A DNA stretch of 64,000 bases, taken from assembly GCA_963823675.1 (NCBI GenBank), contig CAWGMT010000008.1:1178001-1242000 (forward strand), written 5' to 3'. This DNA is from CAWGMT01 sp963823675 (GTDB lineage Bacteria; Planctomycetota; Planctomycetia; Isosphaerales; Isosphaeraceae). The position numbers were made by a program, and so were the translations under genes. Positions within the stretch are counted from its first letter, which is position 1. Every line of letters starts with the position of its first letter. The notes below the pieces were generated by a model. The model made no database searches. It saw nothing but the letters and a program-made list of their open reading frames with translations, and was not told the DNA's origin. Of this stretch, positions 46,819 through 58,000 are shown piece by piece.

Positions 46819-48892
46819 TCTTCCTCGATGCCGTGCGCGATTTCTTGTACCGGTCCACGATTTGGGCCTGCACGTTGGGCGGCACCGGGTCGTAGGACTT
46901 GAACTCCATGGTGAACGAGCCCTGGCCGCCGGTCATGCTCTTGAGCTGCGACGCGTACGTGAGCACCTCGGCCAGGGGAACCTCGGCCCGGATAATTTGC
47001 AGGCCGCCCGCCAGCGAATCCATTCCCGTGATATGACCGCGGCGGGTTGAAAGGTCGGCCGTGATGTCGCCGAACTTCACCGCAGGCACGGTGATTTCCA
47101 CCGTCACGATCGGCTCGAGCAAGGCGGGCCGGGCCTGTTCGAACGCCTTTCGGAAGGCGGTCGCCGAGGCCGTCTTGAACGCCTGCTCCGAGCTATCAAC
47201 CGGGTGGTCCTTGCCGAAGTAGACCTCGACTTCCACATCCACGACCTGGTTGCCCGAGACGACCCCTTTATCCATCTGCTCGCGCACGCCCTTCTCGACG
47301 GCTGGGATGAACTGATTGGGAATTGTGGCCCCCTTCACCGCGTCGACGAAGTTGAAGCCCTGGCTGCGTTCGCGGGGACGGACCCTCAGGTGAACCTCGG
47401 CAAACTGACCGCGGCCACCGGTCTGCTTCTTGTGGCGATGGTTGGCCTCGGCGTCGCCGGTGATGGTCTCGAGGTAGGGAACCTGGGGCACGTGGGTATT
47501 CATCTCCAGCTTGTGCCGGTTCTTGAGCCGCTGCTGGATGACGTCTAGATGCAGGTCGCTCATCCCCGAGATCACCAGCTCGTGAGTCTGGGCATCGCGG
47601 CGAATCGAGAAAGTCGGGTCCTCATCGGCGATCCTGGCCAGTCCGGCCGAGATCTTGGCCTCGTCGTCGCGCGCCTTGGGTTCAACGGCCCGCGGAACCA
47701 TCGGGATCGGAAACTTGATCGGCCGCACGCGAAGCTGCGAGGCGGTGGTATTGCCACCCACGTTGCTGACCGTGTCCGAGACATGCAGGTCTTCAAATTT
47801 GGCGATGGCCACGATATCGCCGGCGATCGCCTCCGGCACCTCCTCCTGCTGCTTGCCCTGGAGCAGGTAGATGTGCCCGGCCTTGGCGCTCTTGCCGGTG
47901 CGCAGATTGACGATGGTCGTGTCGTGAGCCAATCGGCCGCTCAAGATGCGCAGGTAGCTGAGCTTGCCCATGAACTGATCGTTGATCGTCTTGAACACCT
48001 GGGCGACCAGGGTGCCGTCCTCGGCCGGAAGGATCTCCTCTTCCTGAGCGTCGGCCGTGGTATTGCGGGCACCGTAGCGATGGACGTCGGAGGGACTCAG
48101 GCCGCAGGCCGAGACCAGGTCCAGAAGTTCGCGCAAGCCGAGGTCCTTGCGGGTGCAGACGCAGAGCACGGGAACCAGCTTGCCCTGCGCGATGGCGTCA
48201 TGAGCCGTGCGCCGCAGCTCGTCGGGGCCGATCGACTCCCCTTCGAGGTAGCGCATCATCATTTCCTCGTCGAGCTCGACGATCTGCTCGACGACCATCC
48301 GGTAAGCCTCGGTGGGTGGAAGCGGGCAAAGGGAGGGATCCTCATCGTGCGATTGAATCACGTCGATCACGCCGGAAAAGGTTGCGCCCTGGCCGATGGG
48401 CACGTTGAACGGCACGCACTGGGTGCCGAACTGTTCGCGGATCGACTCGAGGTCGGAACGGTAATCGACATTCTCGGCGTCCATCTTGGTGACCACGATG
48501 AACCGGCCGAGACCAAGCCGCCGCGCCTCCTGAAACAACCGCCTCGTATTCACCTCGATGCCCGAAGGGCCCGAGACGGCCAGAACCACGTTCTCGACGG
48601 CGGCCAAGGCGGAAAGCGCGTTGCCGATGAAATCGGGGTAGCCCGGTGTATCGATCAGGTGGATCTGTTTTCCCTCCCAGGCCAGATGCCCGAGGTGGCA
48701 GTCGATGGTGAAATGCCGGCGCTTTTCTTCTTCATCGACGTCGAGGACGCTCGTGCCATCATCGACCGAGCCTTTGCGATTGGTCGCGCCGGCGGTGAAA
48801 AGCAGGGCGTCGGCAAGGCTGGTCTTGCCCGACGCCCCATGACCAGCCAGGGCAAGGTTCCGGATATCGGTAATGTGATAGGTGGTGGCCAT
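46815..48892 (-). CDS. EF-G paralogue (translation elongation factor G-like GTPase)
   Basis: About 690 residues from ATG 48892 (MATTYHITDIRNLALAGHGA). P-loop is GHGASGKTS, G3 is DTPGY, and G4 is TKMD instead of the canonical NKMD. Domains II-V are present, including RGQFAEVHLRVRP and HITGMDSLAGGLQIIRAEVP. It belongs to the divergent EF-G-like group, not the main translocase. The frame as read continues to 46559 with non-homologous sequence. A one-base shift near 46840 would give the natural ending EIAHGIEEE at 46815. It follows hisA after 56 bases. In-frame ATG at 48943 is an alternative start. Confidence 0.85.
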
Positions 48893-48948
48893 GGTGTCGA
48901 TTCTCCGATGAGAGAGGATGAACAATTTCGACTTCAAAAGCAATCGGC

Positions 48949-49734
48949 TCAGGGCGGGCCGGGAGCCGGGACCTGATGATCGAGGCCGTCGGTGCGTTCC
49001 TCGCCGCCAGCCGGCGGGATCTGGCAGGCGAGGCGGATCGCCTCGGTCAGCGTAAATCGGCCTTCGTAAAGGGCGCGACCGATCAGGCAGCCCGCGATCG
49101 GAAGCTCGGCCAGACGTTCCAGGTCGCGCAACTGGCCGACCCCTCCCGAGGCGATCACGGGCGTCCGGACGACCCGGCAGAGCGCAGCGATCGATTCGAG
49201 GTTTGGGCCTTCCAGCGTACCGTCGCGGGCGATGTCGGTGTAGATGATGCCGGCAAGCGGCAAATGGTCGAACTGCCTGGCCAGGTCGACCGCGACGATG
49301 CTCGAGAGATCAAGCCAACCTTGAGTGGCAACCCGGCCGTCGCGCGCATCCAAACCCAGAAGTAGTTGACTTGGATACGATTCCGTCATCCGGCCGAACC
49401 ACTCCGGGTCCCGCAGCGCCTGGGTGCCGATGACGAGCCGCTCGATGCCGGCGCCCAGCCAAGCCGCGATCGTCGCCTCGTCGCGCAGCCCGCCACCCAG
49501 TTGACACGGGACACCGACCTGGCGAATGATCCGCTCGACCGCGTCGACATTGACCGGGCGTCCCGACTTGGCGCCGTCGAGATCGACCAGATGGATCCGG
49601 GTTGCTCCCTCCGCCTCCCATCGCGCGGCCACCGCCGCGGGATCGTCGCCGAAGACCGTCTCCTGATCGAAATCACCTTGCCGCAGCCGGACGCAAAAGC
49701 CCCCCCGCAAGTCAATCGCCGGGATTACTTGCAT
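48949..49734 (-). CDS. hisA: phosphoribosylformimino-AICAR ribotide isomerase HisA
   Basis: Fourth-step isomerase of histidine synthesis, converting ProFAR to PRFAR. A (beta/alpha)8 protein of 261 residues from MQVIPAIDLRGG. Catalytic Asp is in IPAIDLRGG and the second acid in IIYTDIARDGTLEGPN; phosphate-binding segments QLGGGLRD and IASGGVGQL are present. The upstream ATG at 49752 adds six residues and is less likely. The gene is about 15 residues longer than usual at the C-terminus. It is not with other his genes here, only with the EF-G paralogue. Confidence 0.93.
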   Translation of the reverse strand: MQVIPAIDLRGGFCVRLRQGDFDQETVFGDDPAAVAARWEAEGATRIHLVDLDGAKSGRPVNVDAVERIIRQVGVPCQLGGGLRDEATIAAWLGAGIERLVIGTQALRDPEWFGRMTESYPSQLLLGLDARDGRVATQGWLDLSSIVAVDLARQFDHLPLAGIIYTDIARDGTLEGPNLESIAALCRVVRTPVIASGGVGQLRDLERLAELPIAGCLIGRALYEGRFTLTEAIRLACQIPPAGGEERTDGLDHQVPAPGPP

Positions 49735-49869
49735 GATTTTCACCAAAACCACAGACGTCCTTCAATAACACACACTGTATCCCCGTCACGTGGGTGTCGC
49801 AAGATGTTAAGATGAGTGCAGTGAAGGAGTCGATCCTCAAGAAGGAGCTCGCCCGGCGAGCGCAACGAG

Positions 49870-50398
49870 ATGGCCGAAAACTCCAAAGGCAGCAGCCCGT
49901 TCTATCCCGGCCAGCCGATCCCCGTCAATCTTTTCACAGGCCGGATCCAACCGCTCACGCGGATCATGACCCGCGGCGTTGCGCAGGTGGCTGCCGGCAA
50001 GCCCGTCACCATGTTCGTGCGCGGCGAGTACGGCATCGGCAAGAGCTCGCTGGCAGCGACCAAGACAGCAGGATTGATCGTTCCGATGTGCGCAGCGCCG
50101 TTGAGGAGGCTGCGGACGAGGTGGGGAGGAAGTATGTCGAGACCGGGGTTTACAATGCTCTCAAAAGCAAGACATACCATTCGATCCTGTCGAAACTCGG
50201 CAAGCTCAGCAAGACCGAGTTTTCGCGGGACGAGCTGGCCGCGGACCTCACTTTCGATGAGGCCAAGAAAATCGACAATTTCTTGCCGCGGCTCAAGAAG
50301 TTAACTGTGATCCGCCCAGGTGAAGTCGCGGGCGAGTATGCCTTCAATATCCGAATGTACCAGGTCTACATTACTCTGAAGACGATACACGCCCAAGG
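49870..50398 (+). pseudogene. internally deleted AAA-type ATPase gene
   Basis: The first part (from ATG 49870) reads SPFYPGQPIPVNLFTGR and TMFVRGEYGIGKSSLA, a Walker A-containing ATPase N-terminus. Near 50090 coding character moves to another frame, giving YVETGVYNALKSKTYHSILS, FSRDELAADLTFDEAKK and EYAFNIRMYQVYITLKTIHA, which looks like the C-terminal winged-helix part. The central NTPase core, including Walker B, is missing. The frame then runs on into unrelated sequence to 50603. Deleted remnant. Confidence 0.55.
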
Positions 50399-50606
50399 CC
50401 CAGCGAGTTCTCGTCAAGGCCGTACCCAGGGGTCAGAGAAGATCGTGTGTCTCACCCGGTCCGGGCTTTCTGCGCCTCCCTTAACTTTGTGGCTTGAAAG
50501 GAACTATAATCCAGGTTCCTCACTTCGATCGCCAACGCACGGAGATGGCAAACGCACACAACCGGACGCCTTGAGACTGAGGACCTATGCCGAGAAGAGG
50601 TAGCGC

Positions 50607-51734
50607 ATGACCAGCGGCGATCCAGGCGAAACGGGAGCGACGAATCGCCTCGGGAATGAGGCGACGACGGGCCAATCCGAAACCGGCGACCCTGACCCCG
50701 CGCATGCGGTCCACGAGAGCCAGACGGTCTTCGGAGATGTTGAGCCGCGCTCCGCCGAAGCCTCACGGACGGGCAGCTCGGCCACCGACTCCATGGCGGA
50801 CCTGGATGAGTTCAAGCGCGTCTTGATCGAGCTCGGGATAATCGGCAGCGACGAGCTCGGCGCTTTTGAAATGGATCCATCCTCGGGCGTGTTAGGGCTG
50901 GCGCGAGTTCTGGTCCGCGCCGGCCGTTTGACCTCCTACCAATCGGCGGCCATCTATCAGAAAAAGAGCCGCGGGCTCTTGATCGGCCGCTACCTCATCC
51001 TTGACAAGCTCGGCCAGGGCGGGATGGGTGTCGTCTTCAAGGCTCAAAAGCGAAAAACCGGCAAGATCGTCGCCCTCAAAATCCTGCCGCCCTCCTTCGC
51101 GCGCGACCAGCAAGCCGTCGCGCGTTTCAAGCGCGAAATCGAGGCCGCCGGCCGGCTCAATCACCCCAATATCGTGGCCGCGCTCGATGCCGACGAAGAC
51201 CGCGGTGTGCATTTGCTGGTCATGGATTACGTAGACGGGCGCGATCTCGACCGGATCGTCCAGACGCGCGGGCCCTTGCCGGTCGTCGAGGCAGTGGATT
51301 GCCTGATCCAGGCAGCGCGGGGGCTGGAGGCCGCCCACGCTCAAGGAATCGTTCATCGCGACATCAAGCCGGGAAATCTCATGCTCGATGCCGGGGGCAA
51401 TGTGCGCGTGCTCGACCTGGGGCTGGCCCGGATCGTCGAGGCGGCCAATCCTTTCGGGCAGGCTGCCGGCAGCCGGCTGACCCAAAGCGGCATGTACATG
51501 GGAACGATCGACTACATGGCCCCCGAACAGGCCGAGGACTCGCGCCGGGCTGACCACCGCGCCGACATCTACAGCCTCGGATGCACACTCCATTACCTGC
51601 TGACCGGTCGCGAACCGTTCGAGGCTGAGACGATTCTCAAACGGCTCCTGGCCCACCAGGAGCGCCCGCGCCCAAGCTGCGGGCCGCCCGTCCAGACGCT
51701 CCCCCCGCCCTTGAGGCGGTTTTCCAGAAAATGA
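50607..51734 (+). CDS. receptor Ser/Thr kinase 1, N-terminal part
   Basis: First of three tandem paralogues. The 375-codon frame has an N-terminal helical part (VADLDEFKR-like; here MADLDEFKRVLIELGIIG) and a Hanks kinase domain from residue 128: G-loop GQGGMG at 136-141, Lys158 in VALK, HRDIKPGN at 250-257, and DLG instead of DFG at 270-272. After LLAHQERPRP the frame is lost. Restoring one C in the run near 51673 gives KLRAARPDAPPALEAVFQKM and joins the next frame. The stop TGA overlaps the ATG of the following frame (51731-51734). Confidence 0.88.
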   Translation: MTSGDPGETGATNRLGNEATTGQSETGDPDPAHAVHESQTVFGDVEPRSAEASRTGSSATDSMADLDEFKRVLIELGIIGSDELGAFEMDPSSGVLGLARVLVRAGRLTSYQSAAIYQKKSRGLLIGRYLILDKLGQGGMGVVFKAQKRKTGKIVALKILPPSFARDQQAVARFKREIEAAGRLNHPNIVAALDADEDRGVHLLVMDYVDGRDLDRIVQTRGPLPVVEAVDCLIQAARGLEAAHAQGIVHRDIKPGNLMLDAGGNVRVLDLGLARIVEAANPFGQAAGSRLTQSGMYMGTIDYMAPEQAEDSRRADHRADIYSLGCTLHYLLTGREPFEAETILKRLLAHQERPRPSCGPPVQTLPPPLRRFSRK

Positions 51735-53718
51735 TGGCGAAGCGGCCGGCCGATCGCCCGGCCACGATGACCGAGCTGATCGCGCTCTTGGAGTCATGCA
51801 AGGCATTGGCCGCGGAGGGCAGGGCCGCGGCCGGAGAGGCACCGAAATCTCGGCCCGAGCTCAAGGTCTTCGACGAACCGCTCAAGCGCGCAGCGCCGGC
51901 CAAAACCAAGGCGGAGCCGTCGATCTTCACCGTGCTCGACAAAACCGAGGGACCGCCGCGAATCAAGGAAGATCTGCGCCTCGAAGACCTGGTGATGGAC
52001 GTGAGGCCGGAAACCCCGCCGGCTCCCTTGCCGGCATCGCCCAGGACACGCCGGACCGTGATCGAGAACCCGAGACGCGCGGCGCTGGCCCCGAGCGGCC
52101 GGCGCCGCAGCGTCCGGTCGCGTCCGCCTTGGCTGTGGCCCGCGGTGGCCGCCGGCGCTTTGGTGTGTGGCCTCTTGATTTCGTGGATCAACGGCGTCTT
52201 CAAGGTGCGGACCAAGGACGGGCTGATCGTGCTGGAAAACGTGCCGGAGAATGCCGTTGTCGAGGTCGACGGCGAACGGGTGACTCTTACCCCACATGAC
52301 GGCAAGCCGATCACGATCGAGGCCCATCCCGGCAAACACGGCGTGGTGGTCAAACGCGATGATGTCGTCCTCATGGGAGAGGACGTGAGCCTGGAAGCAG
52401 GCAAGGAGATCAAGCTCACCGTCAGGCTCGAGCCCGTCGCCGGATCGGGTTCCACGCCCGCTGCCGCGGAAGTCACCAGTCAGCCGGCTGGCGCTGGTTC
52501 GACCGCGCTTTTGGACCGCTCGCGGTTTGATGTTCTCGCAGGTCAGTGGCAAGTCGAGAACAACGAGCTGGTCCAGAAGGACCTGACGAGATGGTATAAC
52601 TCGATCTTGTTTGGTGACGACCAGTGGACCGACTACGACTTCTCGGTCGATGCCATGCGCATCGGTGGCGGGAATTCGTTCTCGCTCGTATTCCGCGCCG
52701 GGAATCGAAGCGATTTCTACAAGTATGTGATCGGCGGCGAGGGTAACACGAGATCGAGCGTTGTTGCGGACGAGGGGGGACAAACGCGGTCCCTCAAGAT
52801 ACTGGACTTCCGTTTCGGCATCCAGGACAACAGGTGGTACACCGCTCGGGTGCACGTTCGCAGCAATCACATCGCGTGTTTTCTCTACGACGCCGGTTCG
52901 GGCAAGGATACCCGGCTCTTCGACGTTCACGACGACCGTTTTCCGAGAGGCCGGGTGGGTCTGGAGACGTTCATCTCCGGCTTTCGGTTCAAGGACATCA
53001 AGGTCACATCGCCCGACGGAAAGGTGCTGTGGCAAGGACTGCCGGCGGTCGATTCGAAAACGACCGCTGGTCCTTCGCCTCCCGCGAGCCGAGAGTCGAA
53101 CACCCGTCTGGGCGCACGCACTGGCGTCGCGGGGTTCACTGGACCTTCGCCTCCTGCGAGCCGAGAGCCGAACGGCTGGATTTCTCTTTTCAACGGCAAA
53201 GACAGGTCGGGTTGGAAGACTCATCGCAGCCAACGGGGCAACTGGCGCGTCAAGAACGGCATCCTCATCGGCTCGGGCCCCGCCAACAGTCATTTGTACA
53301 CGGACCGCGGCGATTACGGAAACTTTCATCTTCGCCTGGAGACGCGCCTCAACGAGGGCGGCAACAGCGGCGTCTACTTTCGCGCGCCTTTTGGCCCGAC
53401 TTTTCCAGCGAATAACCCCCAATGGCTCGCCGCTTACAACGCCAAGATCGACAAAAACCGCTTGGGCGGCTTAATTGTTGACGGCGCGTTGGGCGCCCTC
53501 TCTTCAGAAATCAGATCCCCCTGTTTCAGCCGGGTCAGTGGATTACCCTCGAGGTGATCGTTCAGGGGACGCGCGTTGAAATCAAGATCGATGGCGCGAA
53601 GACTGCGGACTACACGGATCCGGCAAGGTACTATTCTCGGGGCCACATCGTGTTGCAGCAGCACGGGCGACAGACGGTGGCCGAATTTCGCAAGATTGAG
53701 ATCAAGGAGCTAGAATGA
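51731..53718 (+). CDS. receptor kinase 1, C-terminal sensor part (DUF1080-like)
   Basis: Continues kinase 1 with the end of the C-lobe (KRPADRPATMTELIALLESC), a linker (LRLEDLVMDV), a transmembrane helix (LWPAVAAGALVCGLLISWI) and an extracytoplasmic part. That part has a PEGA-like segment, a first jelly-roll (LLDRSRFDVLAGQWQVENNE), then a DUF1080/LamG-like domain (GWISLFNGKDRSGWKTH, GGNSGVYFRAPFG). The frame as read stops at 53557. A shift near 53490 restores PLFQPGQWITLEVIVQGTRV and ends KEIEIKELE-like at 53718 (seen: EFRKIEIKELE). Such sensors may bind carbohydrate. Confidence 0.75.
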
Positions 53719-53742
53719 GTCCCGAACACGGCGGTGGAAAAT

Positions 53743-53777
53743 AAATGTCGCCTTTCGCTCCGCGAAAGGCGACATTT
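53743..53777. repeat. 16-bp perfect palindrome between kinase 1 and kinase 2
   Basis: Arms 53743-53758 and 53762-53777 (aaatgtcgcctttcgc and its complement) with a three-base loop. It resembles the element at 37889-37909. It could act as a bidirectional terminator; dispersed repeat status is better supported. A second small hairpin (catcacgc-gga-gcgtgatg) follows at about 53855-53875. Confidence 0.65.
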
Positions 53778-53897
53778 CCGGTAAGTTATTGTCGCGCAGT
53801 TCCTAAGTTAACCCCCCGACACCCCTTCTTCGCAAGGAGGGGACGGGGAAGAGCATCACGCGGAGCGTGATGACTACATACCGAGGGGAGGGATCGC

Positions 53898-55013
53898 ATG
53901 TCAAGTAGCGATCCAGGCGAAAGGGGAGCGGCGAATCCGGGCGGGAATGAAGCGACGACGGGCCAAGCTGAGCCCGGCGGCCCTGATCCCGCGCATGCGA
54001 TCCATGAAAGCGAGACGGTCTTCGCAGACCTTGGTCCGAGCTCCGGCGCAGCGTCGCGGCCTGCCGGCTCGGTGGCCGACCTGGATGAATTCAAGCGGGC
54101 CCTGATCGAGCTGGGATTGGTCAATGCAGCGGAGCTCGCCGCATTCGAGGTCGATGCGTCCCTGGGCGTCCTGGGACTGGCGCGGGCCCTGGTCCGCGCC
54201 GGCAGGCTCACTCCCTACCAGTCGGCGGCCATCTATCAGAACAAGAGCCGCGGGCTCTTGATCGGCAAGTACCTCATCCTCGACAAGCTCGGCCAGGGCG
54301 GGATGGGTGTCGTCTTCAAGGCTCGACGCCGGAATACCGGCAAGGTCGTCGCCCTCAAAATCCTGCCTCCCTCGTTCGCGCGCGACCACCAAGCCGTCTC
54401 GCGCTTCAAGCGCGAAATTGAGGCTGCCGGCCGGCTCAATCACCCCAATATCGTGGCCGCGCTCGATGCCGACGAAGACCGCGGCGTCCACTTCCTGGTC
54501 ATGGAATACGTCGAAGGGCGCAACCTCGACCGCGTCGTGCAGACGAGCGGGCCGATGCCAGTGGTCCAGGCGGTCGATTGCCTGATCCAGGCGGCGCGGG
54601 GGTTGGAGGCCGCCCACGCTCAAGGAATCGTTCATCGCGACATCAAGCCGGGCAACCTCATGCTCGATGCCGCCGGCAATGTGCGAGTTCTCGACCTGGG
54701 ACTGGCCCGGATCGTCGAGGCGGCCAACCCCTTCGGGCAGGCTGCCGGCAGCCGGCTGACCCAAAGCGGCATGTACATGGGGACCATCGACTACATGGCC
54801 CCCGAGCAGGCCGAGGACTCGCGCCGGGCTGACCAGCGCGCCGATATCTACAGCCTCGGCTGCACGCTCTTTTACCTGCTGACCGGCCGCGAGCCGTTCG
54901 AGGCTGAGACGATCCTCAAGCGGCTCATGGCCCACCAGGAGCGCCCGCGCCCAAGCTGCGGGCCGCCCGTCCAGACGCTCCGCCGGCCCTGGAGACGGTT
55001 TTCCAGCAGATGA
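53898..55013 (+). CDS. receptor Ser/Thr kinase 2, N-terminal part
   Basis: Second tandem paralogue, highly similar to kinase 1 in DNA. It has the same layout: SVADLDEFKRALIELGLVNA, G-loop GQGGMG, VALK lysine, HRDIKPGN, DLG, and GTIDYMAPEQAED. It breaks at exactly the same place as kinase 1 (LMAHQERPRPSCGPP, where one C appears missing near 54951), and its TGA again overlaps the ATG of the next frame (55010-55013). It is preceded by gaggggagggatcgc, shared with kinase 3, as a probable ribosome-binding region. Confidence 0.88.
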   Translation: MSSSDPGERGAANPGGNEATTGQAEPGGPDPAHAIHESETVFADLGPSSGAASRPAGSVADLDEFKRALIELGLVNAAELAAFEVDASLGVLGLARALVRAGRLTPYQSAAIYQNKSRGLLIGKYLILDKLGQGGMGVVFKARRRNTGKVVALKILPPSFARDHQAVSRFKREIEAAGRLNHPNIVAALDADEDRGVHFLVMEYVEGRNLDRVVQTSGPMPVVQAVDCLIQAARGLEAAHAQGIVHRDIKPGNLMLDAAGNVRVLDLGLARIVEAANPFGQAAGSRLTQSGMYMGTIDYMAPEQAEDSRRADQRADIYSLGCTLFYLLTGREPFEAETILKRLMAHQERPRPSCGPPVQTLRRPWRRFSSR

Positions 55014-58000
55014 TGGCGAAGCGGCCGGCCGAGCGCCCGGCCACGATGACCGAGCTGATCGCGCTATTGGAGTCATGCAAGGCATCGGCCGCGGAGGCCA
55101 GGGCCGCGGCGGGAGAGCCACCGAAATCGCGGCCCGAGCTCAAGGTCTTCGACGAACCGCTCAAGCGCACAGCGCCGGCCAAAACCAAGGCGGAGCCGTC
55201 GATCTCCACCATGCGCGACGAACCCCAGGAGCGGCTGCGAATCAATGAAGATCTGCGCCTCGAAGACCTGGTGATGGACGTGAGGCCGGAAACCCCGCCG
55301 GCTCCCTTGCCGGCATCGCCTAAGGCGCCGCGGCCCGCGGTCGACCGGCCGAAACGGGCGGCGCTACCTCCGAGCAGCCGGCGCCGGCAGCATACGGGCG
55401 CGGTGGTCGCGGCAGTGGGAGCGATTGCTATTTTGGGTATCATCCTGGCCCGGTTTACCCTGTTTTCCGGTACGACTGTGCCGCCGCCGGCGCGATCAGG
55501 ATCAGCCGCTGCGGACGCGCCGATGCCAACGGCCATTGCCGCCTCTTCCGAAAGCCGAGACACCCGGACTTCAGCGTCCCAGCCAAATCCGAACCTCGAC
55601 TCGAAGTCGATCTTCGACGGGACGAGTGCCAAGGGGTGGATGCTCCGTGACGGGAAGCCGTTGCCACAACGGCACGTTCAACCGGATGGCCTCAATCCGC
55701 GTGGTTCCGGCAGCTATCTCGTTGTCTACGAACAGAAACTTGGAGACTTCGTCCTCGACTTCGACTACAAGCTCTCGAAAGGGTGCAATTCCGGAGTGTT
55801 TATCCACGTGAGCGACCTGAACGACCCGGTGAATACGGGCATCGAGGTCCAGCTCGATGACGCGGCCGGGAAAGGGCTGCACGATCCGGGTGCGTTTTAC
55901 GGCTTGGTACCCCCCAGGGTCCAGGCCCAGAAACCGCCAGGCGTGTGGAATCACATGACTGTCACGGCCCGAGGACCTGTCGTCGCCGTTTCCCTCAATG
56001 GCACGGCCGTTTCCTCGATCAATCTCGATGATTGGCCGGTTCCCGGAAAGCGGCCCGACGGATCGGATCACAAGTTCCGAAACGTCGCGATCGCCAGGCT
56101 GCCGCGGACGGGTTACGTCGGCTTTCAGGATCACGGCAGCGATTGCTGGTTCAAGAACATCGTGCTCAATAGCCCTCTCTCCTCGACCGGCCCTGATTCG
56201 TCGATCTCGATCGCCGGTCGCGGCGCGGCTACCACGCCAGCTCAACCGGCGACTTTGCCGGAACCGTACATTGAGACTGCACGGTTTATTGGTCATGAGG
56301 ATGGCAGCTTCGTAGAACAGGTCCGACTGCTTCCCGACGGAAAGAGGCTCTTGACCGCGGGCCAGGACAAGACCGCACGGCTCTGGGACTTGAAGTCGGG
56401 CAGGGAAATTCGCCGGCTCTGGCATCCCGCGGGTATTCGTGCCGCCGTCGTGCTACGCGACGGTCGGCGGGCCGTAACGGGCTGCAATGACGGCTTTGTG
56501 CGGCTCTGGGACCTGGAGACGGGCCGGGAAATCCGGCGTCTGGCCAAACACACCGGTGCGGCTATCACCGTGACGGTCTCGGCTGACGGCCGTTGGGTAC
56601 TCTCCGGCGGGGACGAAGCGTTCCTTCGCCTGTCCGACGTCGAAACGCAGGTCGAGGTTCCGAAGGTCGAATGGCAATCGCCGGGCGTCTGGAGCCTGGC
56701 GATCTCTCACGATGGCCAGCGCCTGCTCGCCGGCTGCGCTGACGGGATCGTCCGTCTCGGCGACTTGAAGAGCAACGCGCCGCTCTCTCCTTTGGAGCAG
56801 CACTCGGGATGGGCGTTCGGCGTTGCCTTCGCTCCCGACGACCGCCACGCCGTCTCGTCGTGCATCGGTCAACTCATTTTCTGGGACCTGGGCGCCAAGA
56901 AAGTGGTGCGGCAGAGAAACATGGAAGAACGCCAGCTTGCCGCAATTGCCCTTGCCAACAGCCATCGCGTCGTTTTCTGCTCTCACTTCAAGCTGAAGAA
57001 TAACGGCGTCTCGAATGATGGGCGTATCGGGACCTGGGACTTCGATTCCGACGATCCGCCGCTGATCGTCCATCGTGGGGCACCAGGCCATCTGTCTCTT
57101 GCGCTATTGCCTGACGGCGGTATCGTGACGGGTGACGTCGATGGCTTGGCGCGCGTCTGGGAACCGTCAGCATCAATCGCACGTGCGCGAGAAATGGTAA
57201 ACGCCGGCAAGACGGTTGACGGCGTGACCGAATACGGTAAGGCGATCGCGAAGCGCCCCGATGACGCCCGGCTCTTGATCGAGCGCGGCCGCGTCCTGTC
57301 CGAGCTCGGTCGAGCGTCCGAAGCAGACGCTGACTTCACTCGCGCCGCCCGGCTCGCGCCCGATAATCCGCAGCTATTCATCGATGCCGGCTGGTGGCTC
57401 GCGGGGCCGTACCCTCCCAACTTCGACCTGGCGATCGAATCGGACAGCGCGACCGACCCATCCAAGCCGCCACCACCGTCGGGAACGGAGCCTCGCCAAT
57501 GGCGGCGCGCGCCCACCAGGCCCAGCGGGCTCGTCAACATGACGCCAGAATTCGCCAGCTTCGACAAGAACGTCGCCGGCTACGCGATGACGACTCTCTA
57601 CTCGGCGACCGAGCGGAAAGCCGTTCTCCTGGTCGGAACCGACGACATGGGTAGAGTCTGGTTCAATGGCCGTCAGGTGCTTGATTCGCCCAGGTATACT
57701 CCTCCCGGCGCAAATCCGATCGAAGTCACGCTTCAACCAGGCCGTAATACGATTCTGGCCAGAGTGGTCAACACTCTTCGAGAGCATGGGCTTTACCTGA
57801 GGATCAGCGACAAACCAGTGGATTTCCTCTACGCGCACTTCGCTCGTCAGTCGTGGGAGGAAGCGACGAAAGACTACGCCCGCGCGCTGGCCGAGGAGCC
57901 GAGTAACGTGGACACGGGGTTTCACCACCGGGGAGCAGGATCCCTGGCCCGGACGCGGCGATGGAAAGAAGCGATTCCGGCCTACAAACGATCGATCGAG

